From a virus, in the IMG/VR virus record IMGVR_UViG_3300043427_003388, positions 1-32,985 of that record: a stretch of 32,985 nucleotides of DNA. One strand, given 5' to 3'. The notes under the pieces were generated by a model. The model saw nothing but the letters and a program-made list of their open reading frames with translations. It did no database searches and was not told the origin of the DNA. Positions 29,294 to 32,985 of the stretch are shown here, one piece after another (positions within the stretch are counted from its first letter, which is position 1; the number at the start of each line of letters is the position of its first letter). The position numbers were made by a program, and so were the translations under genes.

Positions 29294-29631
29294 CGCACCC
29301 CATCACCCCACCGCCGGAGCTGGTGCAGCAGCTCTGCGATAAAGCCATCTTGCACGCTGTCGATGGCGCCAAAAGAGGAGAAGTCGAGGTATGGCTCATT
29401 CAGGAGGCTTTTCGCGCTGGCGCAGACCAAGAGTTAGAAGCGTGCCTTGGTGAAGTTAGCTTTTTTGAAGGTCGAGCTTTGGCGGATCGTGTTCGCGCCG
29501 CCCGCCGCCCCAAGCCGCCGAGCTTGAAGGAGCTGGCGCTTGACGATTTGCGCATTGCTTTTGATAGGGGCTGTTTAAGCGGAATACAGGCTGACACCAT
29601 CCGCCGCGCACTGGAGCAGCTGCCCGAATGA
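29290..29631 (+). CDS. Picocyanobacterial-type PPPELV / RRPKPPSLKE protein
   Basis: The 113-residue product starts MTHPITPPPELVQQLCDKAI and carries GADQELEACLGEV and ARRPKPPSLKELALDDL. This combination is familiar to me from hypothetical proteins of marine and freshwater picocyanobacteria and their phages; the function is unknown. The middle section (AGADQELEA) is the most conserved. It starts with an ATGA overlap with the alpha-CTD-like gene. Confidence 0.68.
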   Translation: MTHPITPPPELVQQLCDKAILHAVDGAKRGEVEVWLIQEAFRAGADQELEACLGEVSFFEGRALADRVRAARRPKPPSLKELALDDLRIAFDRGCLSGIQADTIRRALEQLPE

Positions 29632-29717
29632 CCCTCTCCACCGCTCTCTACCTCGCAGGCGCCTACTGGTTGATCTGCATCGCCTTTATCTGCCTCTGCA
29701 AGAAAATCCTGCCATGA
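29628..29717 (+). CDS. Tiny membrane peptide of 29 residues
   Basis: MTLSTALYLAGAYWLICIAF and a KKILP end: one transmembrane segment. ATGA overlaps at both ends are the main support. Confidence 0.5.
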   Translation: MTLSTALYLAGAYWLICIAFICLCKKILP

Positions 29718-29893
29718 CCGACCCGCTGATCGAGCACCGCTGGTACTGGGTGCGCAACAGCCCTGACGACGAATGGTTCCCCGCGTGCCGCATGAGCCAA
29801 ATGTGCGGTGGCTGGTGCAGCCAAGACAGTTGGGAAGACTGGAACAGAGAGGTCACCGAGTGGCGCCTAATTCCCCTGCCTGACGAATCATGA
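29714..29893 (+). CDS. Unknown Trp-rich protein of 59 residues
   Basis: MTDPLIEHRWYWVRNSPDDE, then GGWCSQDSWEDWNREVTEWRLIPLP; seven Trp in 59 residues and ATGA overlaps at both ends. The pattern YWVR-(x)n-W-PA recalls small phage proteins with beta structure. Confidence 0.55.
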   Translation: MTDPLIEHRWYWVRNSPDDEWFPACRMSQMCGGWCSQDSWEDWNREVTEWRLIPLPDES

Positions 29894-30048
29894 CTCCCGG
29901 CTTCTACCGCATCCGCCTGACCCGACCCGATGGCGACAGCTGGGTCTGGCTGGCTTGGGCCGTCACCGCCACCAATGCCCACTGGATGGCCGCCGAACTG
30001 CATCCCGACTGCCATGTCGAGGTGCTTGGCTTGGAGGATCAATGGTGA
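29890..30048 (+). CDS. Unknown small protein of 52 residues
   Basis: MTPGFYRIRLTRPDGDSWVW, then ATNAHWMAAELHPDCHVEVLG, predicts a beta-beta-alpha-beta unit. It has an ATGA overlap at the start. Confidence 0.5.
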   Translation: MTPGFYRIRLTRPDGDSWVWLAWAVTATNAHWMAAELHPDCHVEVLGLEDQW

Positions 30049-30239
30049 TTCACTCCGAACAGGGCGTCTGGAAAGGCCAGAACCACCCCTGCTACGGCGT
30101 CCACCCTGTTGACCGCGGGCTGGGGTTAGCGTTCCAACCGTGGTGCTTTGATGGCGCCATTGTCACCTGGGGCCCGTCCTTCGACACACACTCGAAGGCG
30201 ATGGCCCATGCACGTTTGCTTGCTGGACACGATGTTTGA
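30042..30239 (+). CDS. Unknown small protein of 65 residues
   Basis: ATG 30042 (GTG at 30045 possible) gives MVIHSEQGVWKGQNHPCYGV and FQPWCFDGAIVTWGPSFDTH, ending in a helix. The gene is in the compact string and overlaps both neighbours slightly. Confidence 0.5.
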   Translation: MVIHSEQGVWKGQNHPCYGVHPVDRGLGLAFQPWCFDGAIVTWGPSFDTHSKAMAHARLLAGHDV

Positions 30240-30444
30240 CTGCCACCCCAAGATCGAACAGATGAAGGCCGAATTCATCGATCACCTCTACGAACAATCC
30301 GGCCGCGACAGCCTGCCCAATGGTCACCCACTGCGTGCCACCTACACCGGCCTGTGGCAGGAATTCTGCCAGCGCGGTGCCGAGGAGGCGCGGCAAGCTT
30401 GGTGGGATGTGCAGAGCATCGACCCGGAGGCGTTCGATCGATGA
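30232..30444 (+). CDS. Unknown helical protein of 70 residues
   Basis: ATG 30232 overlaps the upstream stop by 8 bases (ATG 30208 would add eight residues). MFDCHPKIEQMKAEFIDHLY, then TYTGLWQEFCQRGAEEARQAWWDVQSI is helical; TYTGLWQEF recurs in phage proteins I have seen, but no function is known. It precedes the kinase gene by ATGA. Confidence 0.55.
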   Translation: MFDCHPKIEQMKAEFIDHLYEQSGRDSLPNGHPLRATYTGLWQEFCQRGAEEARQAWWDVQSIDPEAFDR

Positions 30445-31007
30445 ACAACGACTACGACCGCGATCGGCCGCAGCAGGTGATCGGCATTTACAGCCCGGCG
30501 CCACAGTCGGGCAAGACGTTCACTGCAACGGTGCTCGTCCATAGTGGCTTCCAGCCAGTGTCGTTTGCTGAGCCGCTCAAGCGCATGGCGGTGACCTTCT
30601 TGGAGGGCTTCGGCTACCGCGAGGACGAAGCGCTCAAGCTGGTTTGGGTCGATAAGCACAAGTACATCCCGGAGATCGGCTGCACGGCCCGCTGGCTACT
30701 GCAAACGATTGGCACCGAGTTCGGCCGCCAGGCGATCGCTGAAGACATCTGGATCCGCTGCTGGGAGGCACGGGTTCGGCGTTATGACACTGTCGTGACA
30801 GACGACGTGCGATTCACCAACGAAGCAGAAGCGGTCAAGGCGATTGGCGGGCAGATGTGGAAGATCATCCGCCCATCAGCGCAGCGCAACACCGACCATC
30901 CATCAGAAGGTGCCCTCGACGACTGGGACGGATTCGATGTTGTCATTCAAAATGATGGCAGCCTTGAACAATTCCGTCGCAAGATCGACGCGGCCTTATG
31001 GGGATGA
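30441..31007 (+). CDS. Deoxynucleoside monophosphate kinase-like protein
   Basis: The protein has 188 residues with a P-loop-like GIYSPAPQSGKTFTATVL at about 14-31, FAEPLKRMAVTFLEG, and TVVTDDVRFTNEAEAVKAIGGQMWKIIRP. This order is that of phage dNMP kinases, which phosphorylate dNMPs to supply DNA synthesis. The phosphate-binding loop is slightly non-canonical. No other nucleotide-metabolism gene is visible. ATGA overlaps both ends. Confidence 0.75.
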   Translation: MNNDYDRDRPQQVIGIYSPAPQSGKTFTATVLVHSGFQPVSFAEPLKRMAVTFLEGFGYREDEALKLVWVDKHKYIPEIGCTARWLLQTIGTEFGRQAIAEDIWIRCWEARVRRYDTVVTDDVRFTNEAEAVKAIGGQMWKIIRPSAQRNTDHPSEGALDDWDGFDVVIQNDGSLEQFRRKIDAALWG

Positions 31008-31336
31008 TGCGATTTCATGCCGGGCGGATGGTCCTGCATCAGCAGGGCACCGTCTGGCATGTGCGCATCAAGCTTGGTGCTAGCCCTGAGCACCAGACAA
31101 AGGCCAGTCTTGAGACAAGCACCGCCGAAGAGGCAATCTTCAGGGCTGAGCGGATCTACGCTGACCTTAAGCGCAAGCTAAGCAAGCGCGTCGACGACAA
31201 GCCGCTTTGCTGGCAGTGCATCCACTGGGAGGGGGTCAACGCACAATGCGGATTCGGCTGGCCCGAGGCTCGGCAGACTGGTGGGAGATTCGCCGCGCAA
31301 TGCTCGGTATTCAAGGCATGTCCGAACCGGAAGTGA
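31004..31336 (+). CDS. Small protein with C-terminal Cys motif
   Basis: ATG 31004 (ATGA) is preferred to ATG 30998. The 110-residue product begins MMRFHAGRMVLHQQGTVWHV with a beta-rich N-terminus and helix (TSTAEEAIFRAERIYADLKRKL). Its C-terminus (CWQCIHWEG, NAQCGFGWPEA, FAAQCSVF) has the same C-x2-C-x-HW-Cys-GxG-P-Cys order as the product of 27866-28342, suggesting a shared zinc-binding module. Confidence 0.65.
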   Translation: MMRFHAGRMVLHQQGTVWHVRIKLGASPEHQTKASLETSTAEEAIFRAERIYADLKRKLSKRVDDKPLCWQCIHWEGVNAQCGFGWPEARQTGGRFAAQCSVFKACPNRK

Positions 31337-31488
31337 TCAGCCGCACCGAACGCGACGGCGGGTACATCGAAACGCTGGATCGGCCAGGGTTCGAGATTTA
31401 CTACCGCAGCTGCGCCCATGGCTACTGCCGCTACTCCAGCGACATGTGGCAAGCGGAGTTGTATCTGGACCACCTGCTGGCGCGATGA
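31318..31488 (+). CDS. Unknown small protein of 56 residues
   Basis: ATG 31318 gives MSEPEVISRTERDGGYIETL and YYRSCAHGYCRYSSDMWQAELYLDHLL; an earlier ATG would overlap the upstream gene by 90 bases. No family is recognised. Confidence 0.5.
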   Translation: MSEPEVISRTERDGGYIETLDRPGFEIYYRSCAHGYCRYSSDMWQAELYLDHLLAR

Positions 31489-31583
31489 ATCGTCGTGAGC
31501 GCTGGCTGCTTGAGGTGGCCTACCTGGTGACGAATGCTTTCATCGTGGCCGGCGTGATCCGGCACTGGGGCGACGTAGGCTGA
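31485..31583 (+). CDS. Small membrane-associated protein of 32 residues
   Basis: ATGA overlap. MNRRERWLLEVAYLVTNAFI, then VAGVIRHWGDVG: one hydrophobic segment after a basic start. It is the last gene of the rightward operon. Confidence 0.45.
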   Translation: MNRRERWLLEVAYLVTNAFIVAGVIRHWGDVG

Positions 31584-31816
31584 GGACTGGAAGCGTAGCC
31601 CAAGCAGAGGCAGCCAGGACAACTGGAGCTCAGTGCTGGTTCAAGCCCAGCCGCTTCCCTTCAAACCACAAAGCCCCGGCGTGAACCGGGGCCATGCTGG
31701 GCTTCATACCGGCCGACGCCGGCAGATGCGGTAGCCGGTGGTGGGTCCTCACGCGGTGTCCACCTTTTTTCCCGCAGCCGGCTGCTACTGGACCGCCTAG
31801 ATCCCTCAAAAAAGGT
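31584..31816. other. Intergenic region between convergent operons
   Basis: No gene is visible. The minus-strand hairpin at 31673-31692 (below), a 12-bp palindrome GCAGCCGGCTGC at 31774-31785, and a T tract at 31765-31770 after a weak stem could terminate the rightward operon. Confidence 0.45.
31673..31692 (-). terminator. Possible terminator for the leftward HNH operon
   Basis: GCCCCGG, loop TTCACG, CCGGGGC on the minus strand, followed by only TTTG. The stem is strong but the tail is short. Confidence 0.45.
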
Positions 31817-32143
31817 CTAGGCCGACAAATTAGCACCTCCGGCGAGCCACTGGGCGATCGCCCACTCATTGGTGGCAGACCAGAAAGGTTGCTTGCGATA
31901 CCAGGCAATCCAAGGGGACTGGCCCTTGGAAATGTTGCAGTGCCAGCAGGAGCTGACGAGGTTTTCCCTGACGGTTAGGCCACCGTGCGCCTTAGGGATG
32001 ACGTGATCAAGCGTCGGGCTGCGACCCAGCGGGTCGGAGCAATATGCGCAGCGGTGATCCCAGGCTAGGTGGATCTGATCACGAAACCGGAGCTTCGCCT
32101 CCTTCCTCGTGATCAGCTCCGTCTCCGAGATCTGATGATCCAC
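31817..32143 (-). CDS. HNH endonuclease
   Basis: The 108-residue product begins at GTG 32143, preceded by AGGAG at 4 bases. Residues 32-70 carry an HNH fold: CAYCSDPLGRSPTLDHVIPKAHGGLTVRENLVSSCWHCNISK, with Cys32/Cys35 and Cys66/Cys69 likely holding zinc and His47, Asn61 and Asn70 as HNH positions. The size fits free-standing prophage HNH enzymes that help terminase cut DNA, although this copy is far from the terminase in the linear window. It would be near the left end if the genome circularises. Confidence 0.8.
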   Translation of the reverse strand: MDHQISETELITRKEAKLRFRDQIHLAWDHRCAYCSDPLGRSPTLDHVIPKAHGGLTVRENLVSSCWHCNISKGQSPWIAWYRKQPFWSATNEWAIAQWLAGGANLSA

Positions 32144-32384
32144 CTGGCTCCTGGGGTAGGGGAAAGGCATCCAGCTCGATATTGACGATGTGCTCGTCGC
32201 TGGGGACGAACTCGGCAATGCGTGCATAGGTGTTCTCAAGGAACTCCTCGATGGAGTCCTCGTCGCTATGCACAACGACCTTGGCCACGACTTCAAGCAG
32301 GTAGGTCGCCATCGGCGCCACCGGGACAAGGTCTCGCACCACGGTAGCGACCGTGACGGGATGCAACGATTTCTTTGGGATCAC
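32079..32384 (-). CDS. Unknown protein of 101 residues beside tRNA-Lys
   Basis: GTG 32384 gives a product containing TVVRDLVPVAPMATYLLEVV, then SDEDSIEEFLENTYARIAEF and an acidic end. No family is recognised. It begins only 16 bases from the tRNA 3' end, too close for its own promoter, and overlaps the HNH gene at its end. A later start (ATG 32309) is possible. Expression may depend on processing of a tRNA-mRNA transcript. Confidence 0.6.
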   Translation of the reverse strand: MIPKKSLHPVTVATVVRDLVPVAPMATYLLEVVAKVVVHSDEDSIEEFLENTYARIAEFVPSDEHIVNIELDAFPLPQEPGGSSDLGDGADHEEGGEAPVS

Positions 32385-32400
32385 TGCGGGTTTGGATTGG

Positions 32401-32471
32401 TAGGCCCATTCAGAATTGAACTGAAATCCGTCGATTAAAAGTCGACTGCTCTACCGTTGAGCTATGGGCCC
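32401..32471 (-). tRNA. tRNA-Lys(TTT)
   Basis: A full cloverleaf folds on the minus strand: acceptor GGGCCCA/TGGGCCT (first pair G-U), D arm GCTC/GAGC with a 7-base loop, anticodon stem GTCGA/TCGAC with loop CTTTTAA (anticodon TTT), a 4-base variable loop and T arm TTCAG/CTGAA with loop TTCAATT. Discriminator A; CCA not encoded. The AT-rich T stem and short D and variable loops are less like a typical host tRNA-Lys, suggesting a phage-encoded copy or an attachment-site copy. Confidence 0.88.
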
Positions 32472-32479
32472 TAAAAGCT

Positions 32480-32707
32480 TGCGCGAATACTGCGCGAACG
32501 CCATTTCTGCTACTGCTTAACCCCTTGTTTTCATTCACAAAAATCAGCCCGATCAACTGATTAAAAGTCTCTTTCGCACGCCTCACGCAACTTCACGCAA
32601 ACTCATTAAAGCTCTGATTCATCAACAGAATCCGCTATTGCGTTTTTCGGCTGATTCGCGCAAGTTACCGCAAATTCGCGCAGATTTGCGCGAATAGTGC
32701 GCGAACG
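32480..32707. repeat. TGCGCGAA repeats flanking the integrase promoter region
   Basis: Six octamers: TGCGCGAA at 32480, 32491, 32687 and 32698, and its complement TTCGCGCA at 32655 and 32675. The copies at 32480/32491 and 32687/32698 form near-identical 21-bp direct repeats (20 of 21 bases), with 11-bp spacing. TTCGCGCA-GATT-TGCGCGAA at 32675-32694 is a perfect inverted repeat. These could be arm-type integrase sites or regulator sites. Confidence 0.65.
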
Positions 32708-32716
32708 GAGGGACGC

Positions 32717-32985
32717 ATGAAACGTGAGTGGAAGCCCGATTCAAAAGTCACCGGATTGGGCCTGCTGGTGCTGCCGAGCGGGGTCGAGACGTGGTATCTG
32801 CGCTACCGCGAACCGAGCGGGAAACAGCAGCATCACAAGATCGGTCGGGCTGACGTCCTGAACCGCACCCTGGCCCGCGAAGAGGCGCACAAGATCCTTG
32901 CCGCCGTGGCGCGTGGGCACGCACCCACCAGCGCCCGCCAGGAGCTCCGCCGCGGCCCCGAGATGGCCGATCTGTACCAGCGCCT
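32717..32985 (+). CDS. Tyrosine integrase, N-terminal part (runs off window)
   Basis: ATG 32717 follows GGAGGG by four bases, a good ribosome site. The visible 89 residues (MKREWKPDSKVTGLGLLVLP, WYLRYREPSGKQQHHKIGRADVLNRTLAREEAHKILAAVARG, then ELRRGPEMADLYQR) have the layout of the N-terminal arm-binding domain of phage-type tyrosine integrases, with the core-binding domain starting near the edge. The catalytic domain is not in the window. Its start is beside the tRNA-Lys gene and the TGCGCGAA repeats, fitting site-specific integration. Confidence 0.8.
   Translation, partial: MKREWKPDSKVTGLGLLVLPSGVETWYLRYREPSGKQQHHKIGRADVLNRTLAREEAHKILAAVARGHAPTSARQELRRGPEMADLYQR

Noticed and set aside
31630-31908. 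Minus-strand frame near the HNH gene end
   Set aside because: It overlaps the HNH stop and the terminator hairpin, with no recognisable motif.

Overview
The window looks like most of a temperate, lambda-like phage or prophage from a cyanobacterium, probably of the Synechococcus/Cyanobium (picocyanobacterial) lineage. Three things point there. The head genes follow the lambda order (small terminase, large terminase, gpW-like connector, portal, protease plus capsid, gpFII-like connector). Several small proteins carry motifs I associate with picocyanobacteria and their phages. The window also has perfect matches to the cyanobacterial LexA box and several copies of the cyanobacterial HIP1 octamer. 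The host assignment is inference; no host housekeeping gene is visible.

Layout, left to right. 1-9508 (minus strand): tail-fibre-like proteins, a gpFII-like connector, a five-bladed propeller glycosidase-like protein, a Tudor-protease-capsid fusion, portal, gpW-like connector, and large and small terminase. 9509-13688: an accessory block of six small minus-strand genes, five of them with a near-identical leader directly before the start codon. The block is bracketed by arrays of Fur-type and LexA-type operator sites. 13689-15833 (minus): small genes plus an isolated lambda Z-like protein far from the other structural genes. 15830-16093: an array of ACCGTATGA repeats with an AT-rich stretch, a candidate replication origin or operator. 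16096-22242 (minus): primase-helicase, a ribbon-helix-helix-like protein, two PD-(D/E)XK-type nucleases, a DEAH helicase and an HNH homing-type endonuclease. 22461-31583 (plus): a divergent early operon that begins with an exonuclease, RecT and SSB, then runs through about 25 tightly overlapping small genes, including an RNA polymerase alpha-CTD-like protein and a dNMP kinase-like protein. 31817-32384 (minus): a small HNH endonuclease and an unknown gene, just downstream of a divergent tRNA-Lys(TTT). 32480-32985: TGCGCGAA repeats and the start of a tyrosine integrase that runs off the window.

How it fits together: integrase near a tRNA implies site-specific lysogeny. Exo/RecT/SSB with primase-helicase, helicase and nucleases form a recombination-replication module. 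The left arm packages DNA and builds the capsid. The most unusual region is 9.7-13.5 kb. If the operator arrays bind host regulators, iron status and DNA damage would feed into the terminase operon and an unexplained membrane and DNA-binding cassette, or the arrays could titrate those regulators. All functional statements rest on motif recognition by eye; no database search was run.
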